A DNA stretch of 7,740 nt, from NCBI GenBank assembly GCA_946538445.1, contig CAMNGO010000096.1:1-7740 (forward strand). Direction: 5' to 3'. The stretch's first letter is position 1, and each line of letters begins with the position of its first letter. Made by a program: the position numbers and the translations under genes. The notes beneath the pieces are model-generated. The model was not told the DNA's origin, ran no database searches, and saw nothing but the letters and a program-made list of their open reading frames with translations. The DNA is from an uncultured Lachnospiraceae bacterium. GTDB taxonomy: Bacteria; Bacillota; Clostridia; Lachnospirales; Lachnospiraceae. Of this stretch, positions 1 through 6,602 are shown piece after piece.

Positions 1-677
1 CTCCATGGGTGCTTGCCAAAGATCCTTCCAAGAAGAACCGTCTGTCCACCGTACTTTATAATCTGGTGGAAGGTATCACCATCGGTGCCTCTCTCCTCTC
101 TCCATTCATGCCGGAGACCGCCGAGAAGATCTTCACTCAGCTGAATGCAAAGGAAAGAAGTATGGATGAGCTCGAGATGTTCGGACTCTATGAGAATGAT
201 AGCAAGGTTACGGATAAACCTGAGATTCTTTTTGCAAGACTGGATCTGGAGGAAGTGATGAAGAAGGTGGATGCCATCTACGCATCGGATGAACCGGAAG
301 AGGCAGTTGAAGAAGAGTCCAAAGAAGAGATCATCGATATGGAAGCCAAACCGGAGATTACTTTCGATGATTTTGAAAATATGCAATTCCAGGTTGGTGA
401 GATCATAGCCTGTGAGGCAGTGAAGAAATCCAAGAAACTCCTCTGCTCTCAGGTGAAGATTGGAAGCCAGACCAAACAGATTGTATCCGGTATCAAGAAG
501 TACTATACACCGGAAGAAATGGTCGGAAAGAAAGTCATGGTTCTTGTGAATCTGAAGCCTGCCAAGCTGGCCGGAGTTCTTTCCGAAGGAATGCTTCTGT
601 GTGCAGTGAAACCGGATGGAGAACTCTGTCTGATGACCCCGGAAAAAGACATGCCTTCCGGCGCGGAAATCAGTTAA
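1..677 (+). CDS. metG: Methionyl-tRNA synthetase, C-terminal part (5' end outside window)
   Basis: This is the C-terminal 224 residues of methionyl-tRNA synthetase, which charges tRNA-Met in the cytoplasm. The reading frame is already open at base 3 (codons for PWVLAKD), so the GTG at base 9 is an internal valine and the gene begins upstream of the window. PWVLAKD followed by a helical stretch ending in SPFMPETAEKIF is typical of the anticodon-binding alpha-helical domain. An acidic linker (about residues 80-118) leads to a C-terminal OB-fold tRNA-binding domain of the Trbp111/EMAP II type, about residues 119-224. Its hallmarks are visible: FQVGEI, KLL, QIVSGI, NLKPAKLAG and SEGMLLCA. This appended dimerising domain is usual for the long bacterial MetG form. 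The gene ends in TAA and is followed by a hairpin terminator. It is a housekeeping gene with no functional link to the sugar genes that converge on it. Confidence 0.96.
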   Translation, partial: PWVLAKDPSKKNRLSTVLYNLVEGITIGASLLSPFMPETAEKIFTQLNAKERSMDELEMFGLYENDSKVTDKPEILFARLDLEEVMKKVDAIYASDEPEEAVEEESKEEIIDMEAKPEITFDDFENMQFQVGEIIACEAVKKSKKLLCSQVKIGSQTKQIVSGIKKYYTPEEMVGKKVMVLVNLKPAKLAGVLSEGMLLCAVKPDGELCLMTPEKDMPSGAEIS

Positions 678-700
678 ATTAAATAATCATAAAAAATTAT

Positions 701-738
701 AAAAGGGCGGCTGAATTTGACAATCAGCCGCCCCTTTT
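701..738. terminator. Bidirectional intrinsic terminator between metG and the alpha-galactosidase gene
   Basis: A perfect 10-bp GC-rich stem, GGGCGGCTGA (705-714) with TCAGCCGCCC (724-733), encloses a 9-nt loop. On the plus strand it lies 27 nt after the metG stop and is followed by C then TTTT (735-738). On the minus strand the stem is followed by TTTTATAATTTTTT, a better U-tract, so it should also stop transcripts of the galactosidase gene. Sharing one hairpin is a common arrangement for convergent genes. Confidence 0.88.
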
Positions 739-740
739 CG

Positions 741-770
741 ATGGATATCGCAAGACTGTATGATATCCAT
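741..770. repeat. Inverted repeat ATGGATATC / GATATCCAT in the 3' UTR
   Basis: Two perfect 9-bp arms (741-749 and 762-770) are separated by 12 nt. The repeat lies between the terminator and the end of the galactosidase gene. No run of T follows on either strand, so it is not an intrinsic terminator by itself. In the galactosidase transcript it would form a 3' UTR stem-loop upstream of the terminator and could protect the message end. Its function is not established. Confidence 0.5.
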
Positions 771-788
771 TTATCACTATATAAAGAA

Positions 789-2972
789 TCAGTAGTATTC
801 TTTGAAATGGATCTGGAAGGTCTGGTAAGAACCGAGTTCTGTCGGTAACGGGTATCCCACTTCCATCAAAGCATTGGCAGGATAAATCTTACCGGTGACT
901 TCTTCCTGATAAAGGACATCCTTTTTTAAACCTCTGAGTCGAACATAGGTGCAAAGCGGTGCTCCGTGGACCTGTTGTTGAACCACATTTAAGAGGGCTT
1001 CTGAAGAGTCTTCCGACACAAACATCCAGGCTGCTGTCTCCTGTACAAACGGATTGCTTAGCCGGTAATAAAGACCGTATTGGATCAGATGACGTACCTT
1101 CTTGTAGTCTTCAATCTGCGCCCTCACATCTTCCTTTTCCTGGTCTGTCATGTAAGCAGGATTCAGCTCATAACCAAAGGTACCTGACATGGCTACTACT
1201 CCCCTGGTCTTCAGAGGGGTGATTCTGCCTGTCTGATGGTTTGGAACAGCAGAGACATGGGATCCCATGGCAGGTATGGGATATCCGAAAGAAGTTCCGT
1301 ATTGAATCCGCAGACGATCGATGGCATCTGTATTATCGCTGCACCAGATCTGTGGAGAATAATACAACATACCGGCATCAAATCTTCCGCCGCCTCCACT
1401 GCAACCCTCCAGCAAAAGATCCGGATAACGTGTCAATAGTCTTTCCAGGAAATCATAGAGGCCAAGTACATAATCATACAGGACTTTACCCTGGTCATCG
1501 GTATCATGGGAGAAGACGTCAGTGATACTGCGGTTGAAATCCCATTTCACATAAGAGATATCCGCCTGATCCAGCACTTTGCATACGGATTCAAATATGT
1601 AATCCACCACTTCTTTTCTTGAGAAATCCAGGACAAGCTGATATCTAGCACGCACCGGATCTCTTCCGGGTATCCGGAGAGCCCAGTCCGGGTGCGCTCT
1701 ATAGAGGTCACTGTCCTCATTGATGCACTCCGGTTCGAACCAGATGCCGAATTTTATGCCCAGGTCCGTAATCCTTTCTACAAGATGCGGCAGGGATTCC
1801 CCTAATTTCTCCTCATTGACAAACCAATCTCCAAGACCGGATATGTCTTCATCTCTTTTTCCAAACCAGCCGTCGTCCATGACCAGCAGATCAATTCCCA
1901 GATCCTTTGCCTGGACTGCCAGCTGATAGATATCTTCCCCGTTAAAATCAAAATAGCATCCTTCCCAGCTATTGAGAAGAATGGGTCGATTCCCATCTCT
2001 GTATTTTCCACGGCATACGTGCTTTTTGATACATTTATGAAGGTTATGGGACAGTTCAGTTATCCCTGAATCGCTGTATGTCATAATAACTTCGGGTGCA
2101 TAGAATACGTTACCTTTCTCCAGCGGATAAGAAAACATATCATCCATCAGGCCCAGAAGCATACGGGTTCCGTCTGTCTGGTCTTTTTCCACTTCCCCTT
2201 TAAAACCACCACTGTAGACATAGGACATGGCATAGCAGGATCCGGAGTCTTCGTTGGTATCCTTGTCAGCAAGGATCATCAAAGGATTATACTGATGGCT
2301 GGACATACCTCTCCTGCTTCCGATGACCTGTGAAGTATGTCCGACGGTCGTCCTTTGATAATTGCGCTCCATGGCATGACGACCATGGAAAGTGATCAGA
2401 TCAAAATCCCCCGTCACGAAATCCAGGCATGCAGAACCTACCTTTTCAAGGGTTAATTTCTTGTCACCGTCATGATGTATCCTGGCAGCCCTGGTTATGA
2501 TATCCAAGTCAGGCAGAACCCCATAAAGAAGGTCAACTTCCAGCCCGGAAACAGGGTCTTTCATACAGATTTCCAGAGTCTCCGACTCATCCTCGGAGCC
2601 ATAGACGGCAGGAAGGCCTTCCAGCCTGTATTTTCCGCTCCGTATGGAATGGCCCGCATAGCGAAGATTACAGGCATAAGATCCGTCTTCATTCCGGACG
2701 ATCAGTGCAGGATTCCTGAAATCCCCGGTACCCAGTGTAGGATATTCCTGTGGCAGGGTATCCAGAGAGTAGGTTTTGTCTCTTCCTGCTTCATATGGAT
2801 TTCCGGAAAAACCACGGTCGGAATAAAAGAGCAGGAAATCCATATTTCCGGCTACCTTCTTCCCGTAGTACAGATGAAGTAAAAACCCATAGGGATCGAT
2901 CTTCATCTGATAGGTACTGTTATTGGTATGGATGGTAAACAGTTTATTTTCTTCCTGAAAAAGAATGCTCAT
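789..2972 (-). CDS. Alpha-galactosidase, glycoside hydrolase family 36
   Basis: Complete 727-residue cytoplasmic enzyme (no signal peptide) that hydrolyses terminal alpha-1,6-galactosyl residues from sugars such as melibiose and raffinose. Length and layout match the Geobacillus AgaA/AgaB and RafA group (about 700-730 aa): an N-terminal beta-sandwich (about 1-325), a TIM barrel (about 330-640) and a C-terminal beta domain. Active-site motifs are all present: W336, DDGWFG with D366 and D367, WFEPE with W411, KWDFNR with K476 and the expected nucleophile D478, CSGGGG with C524, and CSDNTDAIDR with the expected acid/base D546. Residue roles are assigned by analogy with AgaA. The start is supported by GAAAGGAA at 2980-2987, about 7 nt upstream of the ATG. 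The gene has its own promoter candidate and is separated by a terminator from the transporter genes upstream. It probably degrades what that transporter imports. It could equally be called rafA, agaA or melA, so no symbol is given. Confidence 0.96.
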   Translation of the reverse strand: MSILFQEENKLFTIHTNNSTYQMKIDPYGFLLHLYYGKKVAGNMDFLLFYSDRGFSGNPYEAGRDKTYSLDTLPQEYPTLGTGDFRNPALIVRNEDGSYACNLRYAGHSIRSGKYRLEGLPAVYGSEDESETLEICMKDPVSGLEVDLLYGVLPDLDIITRAARIHHDGDKKLTLEKVGSACLDFVTGDFDLITFHGRHAMERNYQRTTVGHTSQVIGSRRGMSSHQYNPLMILADKDTNEDSGSCYAMSYVYSGGFKGEVEKDQTDGTRMLLGLMDDMFSYPLEKGNVFYAPEVIMTYSDSGITELSHNLHKCIKKHVCRGKYRDGNRPILLNSWEGCYFDFNGEDIYQLAVQAKDLGIDLLVMDDGWFGKRDEDISGLGDWFVNEEKLGESLPHLVERITDLGIKFGIWFEPECINEDSDLYRAHPDWALRIPGRDPVRARYQLVLDFSRKEVVDYIFESVCKVLDQADISYVKWDFNRSITDVFSHDTDDQGKVLYDYVLGLYDFLERLLTRYPDLLLEGCSGGGGRFDAGMLYYSPQIWCSDNTDAIDRLRIQYGTSFGYPIPAMGSHVSAVPNHQTGRITPLKTRGVVAMSGTFGYELNPAYMTDQEKEDVRAQIEDYKKVRHLIQYGLYYRLSNPFVQETAAWMFVSEDSSEALLNVVQQQVHGAPLCTYVRLRGLKKDVLYQEEVTGKIYPANALMEVGYPLPTELGSYQTFQIHFKEYY

Positions 2973-3008
2973 CTCGATATTCCTTTCTTTTTGATTTTTG
3001 TTTCATTC

Positions 3009-3037
3009 AGTATAACATTTATTCCCGGATAAAACAA
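3009..3037 (-). promoter_or_regulatory. Candidate sigma-A promoter of the alpha-galactosidase gene
   Basis: Read on the minus strand: a -35 TTGTTT (3032-3037), a 17-bp spacer and a -10 TATACT (3009-3014) preceded by TG one base before, the extended -10 form. The -10 matches TATAAT at 5 of 6 positions; the -35 is weak at 3 of 6. Transcription would start near base 3002, giving a leader of about 30 nt with the ribosome site GAAAGGAA. The site lies downstream of the transporter terminator, which agrees with a separate transcription unit. Weak -35 plus extended -10 suggests possible need for an activator. Confidence 0.6.
3018..3033. promoter_or_regulatory. Possible operator: near-palindrome between the -35 and -10 boxes
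   Basis: TTTAT and ATAAA form perfect 5-bp arms around a 6-bp TCCCGG centre, with 6 of 8 base pairs matched over 16 bp. It fills the spacer of the galactosidase promoter, where a bound repressor would block RNA polymerase. No regulator family can be named from the sequence, and AT-rich arms of this length can occur by chance in such a region. Confidence 0.3.
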
Positions 3038-3057
3038 AAACAACTGCGAATTTTTTC

Positions 3058-3090
3058 AAAAAAAAGAGCTGCACGTGACATGCAGCCCTT
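3058..3090 (-). terminator. Intrinsic terminator of the sugar ABC transporter operon
   Basis: On the minus strand AAGGGCTGCA and TGCAGCTCTT form a 10-bp stem (one G-U pair) with a 7-nt loop. The run of eight T residues (A at 3058-3065 on the plus strand) overlaps the stem base by two and gives six Ts beyond it. It begins 15 nt after the stop codon of the second permease gene. It separates the transporter operon from the galactosidase gene, though partial readthrough could still feed that gene. Confidence 0.9.
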
Positions 3091-3105
3091 AAAATGATAC
3101 CATTC

Positions 3106-3966
3106 TTATTTAACAGCACCTGATGTAACACCTTCCACGATGAATCTCTGAAGGAAGAGATAGAGGATGAGGATAGGAAGCATAGCCAGAAGCAATGCAG
3201 CCATAACCAGACCGATATCTGTGGAATAAGTACCATAGAATACCTGTGTTGCAATAGGAATCGTATAAAGTTCTTTCTTGGCAAGTACAAGAGATGGAAG
3301 CAGGTAGTCGTTCCAGAATGCCATCGCATCGATAATAGCAACAGTAGCGATTGTAGGCTTAATCAACGGGAATACGATCTTCCAGAATGTCTGCCAACGG
3401 GTACAACCATCAATCTTAGCGGCTTCTTCCAAAGCGATGGGAACATTGGTGTTTATCGCCCCATGGAACATGAACGTGGCCATGGATAGGGAGAAACCGA
3501 CATGCATGAAGATCAGAGTAGCCCTATGACTTAACAGGTTCAGGATACCACCGTAAAGAGATACCAACGGGATCATCAATACCTGGAAAGGAATAACCAT
3601 AGAAGCAACCATCAGACCGAACAATGCGCCGCAGGCCTTCCAGTTATTACGTACGATAACGTATGCAGCCATAGCTGCCAGAAGGATGGTGATGATGGTG
3701 GAACAAATTGTGATGATTGCAGAGTTTCCGAAGGAACGCCAGAAATTCATCTTCTTCATGGCATTCGGGAAGTTCTGCATGGTAAATCCGCGCTCACCGA
3801 CAAGGGCAAGTGGGTTTGTCGTAATATCTGCTTTTACCTTAAATACATTGATGATTACAAGTACAAACGGAAAGATAAAAAGCACGAAAAGTACGACAAG
3901 AAGGATAATCTTTAATACGGCTGCAATCTTCGCATTACGAGCAGCTTTTTCATTTAAAGTTTCCAT
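3106..3966 (-). CDS. Carbohydrate ABC transporter permease, MalG/MsmG-like (CUT1)
   Basis: 286-residue inner-membrane permease, the second half of the heterodimeric channel of a CUT1 sugar importer. About six hydrophobic segments are visible (roughly 15-40, 83-106, 112-134, 148-170, 203-225 and 252-272). The EAA loop that docks onto the ATPase is clear at 180-204 (EEAAKIDGCTRWQTFWKIVFP), and the C-terminus IVEGVTSGAVK is typical of MalG/AraQ-type subunits. The frame remains open 20 codons upstream, but the start METLNEK is chosen because GGAGG lies before it and its ATG overlaps the stop of the preceding permease by one base (TAATG). The upstream extension is Cys/His-rich, lies inside the preceding gene and has no family resemblance. 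It is the last gene of the operon, followed by a terminator. The substrate cannot be read from the permease itself; an alpha-galactoside is inferred from the next gene. Confidence 0.94.
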   Translation of the reverse strand: METLNEKAARNAKIAAVLKIILLVVLFVLFIFPFVLVIINVFKVKADITTNPLALVGERGFTMQNFPNAMKKMNFWRSFGNSAIITICSTIITILLAAMAAYVIVRNNWKACGALFGLMVASMVIPFQVLMIPLVSLYGGILNLLSHRATLIFMHVGFSLSMATFMFHGAINTNVPIALEEAAKIDGCTRWQTFWKIVFPLIKPTIATVAIIDAMAFWNDYLLPSLVLAKKELYTIPIATQVFYGTYSTDIGLVMAALLLAMLPILILYLFLQRFIVEGVTSGAVK

Positions 3967-4847
3967 TAAGCTGATACCTCCGCTTTCTTTCCGATGTAAA
4001 CCTGTGCAACACCGATGATTGCACAAACGATAAAGAGAATCAGGGCTTCCGCCTGACCTGTACCATAGTTCTTATATGTGAAGGCTGTATTATACACATG
4101 CATAGCTGCAAGTACAGAACTATTGTAAGGCTCACCATTTGTCAAGGATAAGTTTACGTCGTAAACCATGAAACATCTGGTAATAGTTAAGAACAGACAC
4201 TGCACAAAGGAAGATACCATCAACGGTACCGAGATATGTGTGATGGTCTGCATATTGGTACATCCGTCAATCTTGGCAGCTTCGATAACATCATTGGAGA
4301 CGCTCATGAAACCTGCAACGTAGATTAACATCATGTAACCGGCATACTGCCATACCGAAACGACAATCAAACAGAACATTGCCCCTCCGGTAGTTGATAG
4401 TAAGGAAGTAGATAATGTAGTGGATCCTAACGCACTACCGATAGAAACCAATGCACGGTTAAATACAAACTTCCAGATATAACCAAGTACGATACCACCG
4501 ATCAGGTTCGGTACGAAGAAACCTGCACGGAAGAAGTTCTGACCTTTCACGCCGCTTGTTACCAGGAAGGCAAGGATAAATGCCACCACGTTAACCAGGA
4601 TAACGGCGATAACAGAATAGAACAGTGTTCTTCCGAGTGCTGTCCAGAAAGCACTGTCAGCAAAGGTGGATGTGTAGTTTGCCATACCTACAAAAGGTTT
4701 TGTTTTTGCCACACCATCCCAGCTGGTGAAGGTGAGATACAAACCGTAGATAAACGGAATGATAACAACTGCACCAAACACGAATGTTGTGATTCCGGCG
4801 AACATTAAATACTGCTTTGTCTTGTAAGACATAGTGTTAGTATTCAT
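3966..4847 (-). CDS. Carbohydrate ABC transporter permease, MalF/MsmF-like (CUT1)
   Basis: 293-residue inner-membrane permease, partner of the MalG-like subunit downstream. Hydrophobic segments lie at about 13-38, 70-96, 106-128, 153-180, 205-228 and 264-285, the six-helix form without the large periplasmic loop of E. coli MalF. Family marks include LTFTSWDG after helix 1, NYTSTFAD, FFVPNLIGGIVLGYIWKFVFN, and the ATPase-docking EAA loop at 189-209 (EAAKIDGCTNMQTITHISVPL). The start at 4847 has AGGGGG (4853-4858) only about 5 nt upstream; a second Met at residue 6 lacks a ribosome site. The gene follows the binding-protein gene after 169 nt that contain hairpins and overlaps the next permease by one base. 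As usual for Firmicute CUT1 systems, no ATPase gene is nearby, so a shared MsmX/MsmK-type ATPase is presumably encoded elsewhere. Confidence 0.94.
   Translation of the reverse strand: MNTNTMSYKTKQYLMFAGITTFVFGAVVIIPFIYGLYLTFTSWDGVAKTKPFVGMANYTSTFADSAFWTALGRTLFYSVIAVILVNVVAFILAFLVTSGVKGQNFFRAGFFVPNLIGGIVLGYIWKFVFNRALVSIGSALGSTTLSTSLLSTTGGAMFCLIVVSVWQYAGYMMLIYVAGFMSVSNDVIEAAKIDGCTNMQTITHISVPLMVSSFVQCLFLTITRCFMVYDVNLSLTNGEPYNSSVLAAMHVYNTAFTYKNYGTGQAEALILFIVCAIIGVAQVYIGKKAEVSA
3977..3981 (-). promoter_or_regulatory. Ribosome binding site GGAGG deciding the MalG-like start
   Basis: GGAGG on the minus strand lies 10 nt before the ATG at 3966-3964, inside the last codons of the preceding permease gene. 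With the TAATG stop/start overlap it favours translational coupling and equal amounts of the two permease subunits. It argues against the longer open frame beginning at 4026. Confidence 0.75.
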
Positions 4848-4874
4848 ATTTTCCCCCTACTTAAGTAACTTGTC

Positions 4875-4906
4875 AGCAGAAGACGGATCGAAATCCATCT
4901 TCTGCT
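4875..4906 (-). ncRNA. Long mRNA stem-loop with UUCG loop between binding-protein and permease genes
   Basis: In the minus-strand transcript AGCAGAAGA pairs with UCUUCUGCU, then a U-G wobble, then GGAU with AUCC, closing a UUCG loop: 14 consecutive pairs. No U-tract follows, so it is not a classical terminator. It sits 110 nt after the binding-protein stop and about 17 nt before the permease ribosome site. Known CUT1 operons (for example malE-malF in E. coli) use intercistronic hairpins to stabilise the upstream message and yield more binding protein than permease; that role is inferred here. It is listed as a structured RNA element, not as a separate RNA gene. Confidence 0.7.
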
Positions 4907-4925
4907 ATTTAAATAAATTATTGCT

Positions 4926-4963
4926 TACATCGGGCATCCATTGATCACTTGTCTACCGATGTA
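4926..4963. repeat. Inverted repeat TACATCGG / CCGATGTA in the intercistronic spacer
   Basis: Perfect 8-bp arms (4926-4933 and 4956-4963) enclose a 22-nt loop that contains the palindrome TGATCA. It lies between the binding-protein stop and the UUCG hairpin, so the transcript could hold two consecutive stems. No T-run follows. A smaller stem, GTAC around a GAAA loop (minus strand, 4975-4986), lies nearer the stop codon. Probably part of the same 3'-end stabilising structure. Confidence 0.5.
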
Positions 4964-5016
4964 TAGAAGATGATGTACTTTCGTACTTCGGTCGATATGT
5001 TCGTAAAGAGTAAAGC

Positions 5017-6303
5017 TTAGTGCTCTACAGGTGTAACACTCTTCCAGTAATTCTCAACTTCTTTAGCTAAGCCTGCACGGTCAACGTCGCCAGCAAGATA
5101 TTTCTGCATGGAAGCGCCAACGATGGAGTAATGATCATCCGGGTCATAGTTGTAGTTGTCAACCAGGAGACCCTGATCTGCGTAATCTTTTACAGAAATG
5201 GATAACGGATCCAGAGTATCTGCATTGATGTTGCCGAAAGCGGGAACTAATGCGCAGCTCTCAGTTACGAATGCATTACCATCAGCTTCATATACCCACC
5301 AGTTCAGGAAATCTTTTGCTGCTGCAACCTGAGCTTCGGAAGTGTTGTCAGAGGAATCGATGAAGAAATACTTGGAACCACCACCAACTAACTTGGTGTT
5401 GTAGTCGTCAGCTGTGCTCTGAGGAACAGGCATCATACCAAGGTTTGCTTCCTCATTAAAGTCTTTGATCAGGGACCAATCCCAGTTTCCGCCGAACATG
5501 AAAGCGATCTCGCCTTCAGCCAGTTTCTGCTCGGAAACTTCACGCTCTGCTGCAACCGGTGAAGCTGCTGCATAGTTGTATTTCTTCAATACATCGAAAG
5601 TATCCATCATGGAATTGAATCTCTCATTGTTGGCAAGGTCAGCGCTACCGCCATATAAGGACTGAACGAATGCTTCAGGATCCGGCTGCTCTTCGTAGAT
5701 TTCCTGGAAATAATGAGCTGCCAGAGACCAGTCTTCCTTCATGATACCTACAGGAGCTTCCATACCGCCTGCTACTAACTTGTCAAGAAGAGCTGTGAAG
5801 TCTTCTGTTGTCTTGCAGGTTGCAGGATCAAAGTCTTCTCCTGTGATATTCTTGATAGCGTCAGCATTGTACATAAGACCACGAGCCTCGATACATACCG
5901 GGAAGCCACATACGGCATCGCCGATTTTGATCGCATAGTTGGTGTCTTTTACCCACTCCTGATCACTCAGATCAAGTGCGTGCTCTGCGCCAAGAGAATA
6001 AACGTCTTTTGCGTCAACCATGGAGATCGTATAAGGATCATTGGAAGCGTATTTTGTAGCAAGATGTGCGGATACTGTATCGCTGGAGTAATAAACTTCA
6101 ATGGTTACTCCCGGATGAGTATCGGAATAAGTATTTGCTAATTCTTCAAACTGATCCTGAATCTCACTCTTTGAGTTAAAGATTGTAATAGTTACATTGT
6201 CGCCGCTACCGGTAGAATCACCGGAACCGCCGCCACCACAAGCTACCAGTGAAAAGATCATCGTAGCAGCAAGGGCAAGTGCCAAAAGTTTCTTTTTCAT
6301 CAT
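5017..6303 (-). CDS. Extracellular sugar-binding lipoprotein of a CUT1 ABC transporter (family 1 solute-binding protein)
   Basis: 428-residue lipoprotein that would capture an oligosaccharide outside the membrane and deliver it to the permeases encoded next. The signal peptide has a KKK n-region, a hydrophobic core and the lipobox LVAC, with C22 as the lipidated residue, then a Gly/Ser-rich linker (23-35). The mature part starts with VTITIFNSKSEIQDQFEELANTY and has the family 1 (MalE/MsmE) pattern: QKLAEGEIAFMFGGNWDWSLI at about 259-279 and GGGSKYFFIDSSDN at about 307-320, with several Trp residues suited to sugar stacking. The length is normal for the family. Two ATGs are adjacent: the first lies 5 nt and the second 8 nt after AGGAGG, so translation may start at 6300, which removes one Met only. 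First gene of the operon, behind a strong promoter. An alpha-galactoside ligand is inferred from the GH36 gene; the sequence does not prove it. Confidence 0.95.
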   Translation of the reverse strand: MMKKKLLALALAATMIFSLVACGGGGSGDSTGSGDNVTITIFNSKSEIQDQFEELANTYSDTHPGVTIEVYYSSDTVSAHLATKYASNDPYTISMVDAKDVYSLGAEHALDLSDQEWVKDTNYAIKIGDAVCGFPVCIEARGLMYNADAIKNITGEDFDPATCKTTEDFTALLDKLVAGGMEAPVGIMKEDWSLAAHYFQEIYEEQPDPEAFVQSLYGGSADLANNERFNSMMDTFDVLKKYNYAAASPVAAEREVSEQKLAEGEIAFMFGGNWDWSLIKDFNEEANLGMMPVPQSTADDYNTKLVGGGSKYFFIDSSDNTSEAQVAAAKDFLNWWVYEADGNAFVTESCALVPAFGNINADTLDPLSISVKDYADQGLLVDNYNYDPDDHYSIVGASMQKYLAGDVDRAGLAKEVENYWKSVTPVEH

Positions 6304-6434
6304 TAAGTCCTCCTCATAAATAAACGATTGACGATCAGGTGATCAGGCTGTCATCAACCACATAGGCTTCCGGGAATCACCCTGTAAAAACATGCCGGAA
6401 AAGCAGTTAACAGAATACCCGAAAGTAATTTGAC
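6304..6434 (-). other. Long 5' leader of the transporter mRNA with repeats
   Basis: If transcription starts near 6434, the transcript has an untranslated leader of about 130 nt. It contains perfect arms TTCCGG (6368-6373) and CCGGAA (6395-6400) around a 21-nt loop, and a tandem 8-bp repeat with one mismatch (6332-6339, 6340-6347; CGATCAGG then TGATCAGG on the plus strand) shortly upstream of the ribosome site. No terminator-like stem plus T-run and no riboswitch class was recognised. The length leaves room for an operator downstream of the start or for RNA-level control. Confidence 0.4.
6309..6314 (-). promoter_or_regulatory. Perfect Shine-Dalgarno AGGAGG of the binding-protein gene
   Basis: AGGAGG read on the minus strand lies 5 nt before the first and 8 nt before the second of two adjacent ATG codons. 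It is clearly stronger than the permease site (AGGGGG), consistent with higher expression of the binding protein. The spacing slightly favours the second ATG. Confidence 0.85.
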
Positions 6435-6481
6435 ATACTAATTTTAACAAAACTGAAAACATGAGTCAATCGAATGACATA
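6431..6481. repeat. Direct repeat TGACATA flanking the transporter promoter
   Basis: TGACATA occurs at 6431-6437 and again at 6475-6481, 44 bp apart. Read on the minus strand (TATGTCA), one copy lies just upstream of the -35 box at about -41 to -47, and the other covers the predicted start site. This arrangement would suit an activator or looping repressor, but seven bases in an AT-rich region is limited evidence. TGACAT recurs at 6592-6597 near the yesL-like promoter. Confidence 0.35.
6441..6469 (-). promoter_or_regulatory. Sigma-A promoter of the sugar transporter operon
   Basis: On the minus strand TTGACT (6464-6469, 5 of 6 matches to TTGACA) is followed by exactly 17 bp and TAAAAT (6441-6446, 5 of 6 matches to TATAAT). 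TG one base before the -10 gives an extended -10 element. The predicted start is near 6434. It is the best promoter match in the window and correctly placed for the binding-protein, MalF-like and MalG-like genes. Confidence 0.78.
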
Positions 6482-6551
6482 TACTTTATTCTTTTTGGTT
6501 AGGTATACAATAAAATGCCTGAATTTTTGTATATATTTGCTATGAAAAAAA

Positions 6552-6572
6552 GATTGACAAATCCGTCAAATC
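6552..6572. promoter_or_regulatory. Possible operator dyad GATTGAC...GTCAAATC
   Basis: TTGAC (6554-6558) and GTCAA (6565-6569) are perfect 5-bp arms around 6 bp. Allowing one extra A, the arms extend to GATTGAC and GTCAAATC. The dyad lies in the middle of the divergent region, upstream of the yesL-like gene. The left arm reads TTGACA, which could also be a -35 box, but the hexamer 17 bp downstream (TCAAAA) is a poor -10. The regulator is unknown. Confidence 0.35.
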
Positions 6573-6602
6573 AGTCTCAAAAATCCACTGATGACATTTT
6601 AC

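Noticed and set aside
2472..2882. 136-codon plus-strand frame opposite the galactosidase gene, and similar shorter ones at 959-1525 and 1720-1926
   Set aside because: All are antisense shadows of the GH36 gene, which is intact and has every catalytic motif. None has a convincing ribosome site or family match.
2988..3006. CRE-like (CcpA) site TGAAACAAAAATCA before the galactosidase gene
   Set aside because: The outer halves fit TGWAANCGNTNWCA, but the central CG and the T are missing, and the region is A-rich. No convincing CRE was found in the divergent region either; TGAAAACATGAGTCA near 6455 also lacks the core.
3003..3341. Open frame of 112 codons on the minus strand over the permease 3' end
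   Set aside because: It runs out of frame through the MalG-like permease gene, the terminator and the promoter of the next gene, and its product resembles nothing known.
3967..4026. Twenty-codon N-terminal extension of the MalG-like permease
   Set aside because: It lies wholly within the preceding permease gene, is Cys/His-rich and unlike the family, and the internal ATG at 3966 has GGAGG and the TAATG overlap.
6500..6516. Plus-strand -10 candidates TACAAT and TAAAAT
   Set aside because: The -10-like hexamers are good, but no recognisable -35 lies 16-18 bp upstream, and the resulting leader would be about 145 nt.
6551..6582. TTGACA at 6554 as the -35 box of the YesL-family gene
   Set aside because: The hexamer is perfect, but 17 bp downstream lies only TCAAAA. 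The TTGAAG/TAGTAT pair nearer the gene fits better, and TTGAC here also forms a dyad arm.
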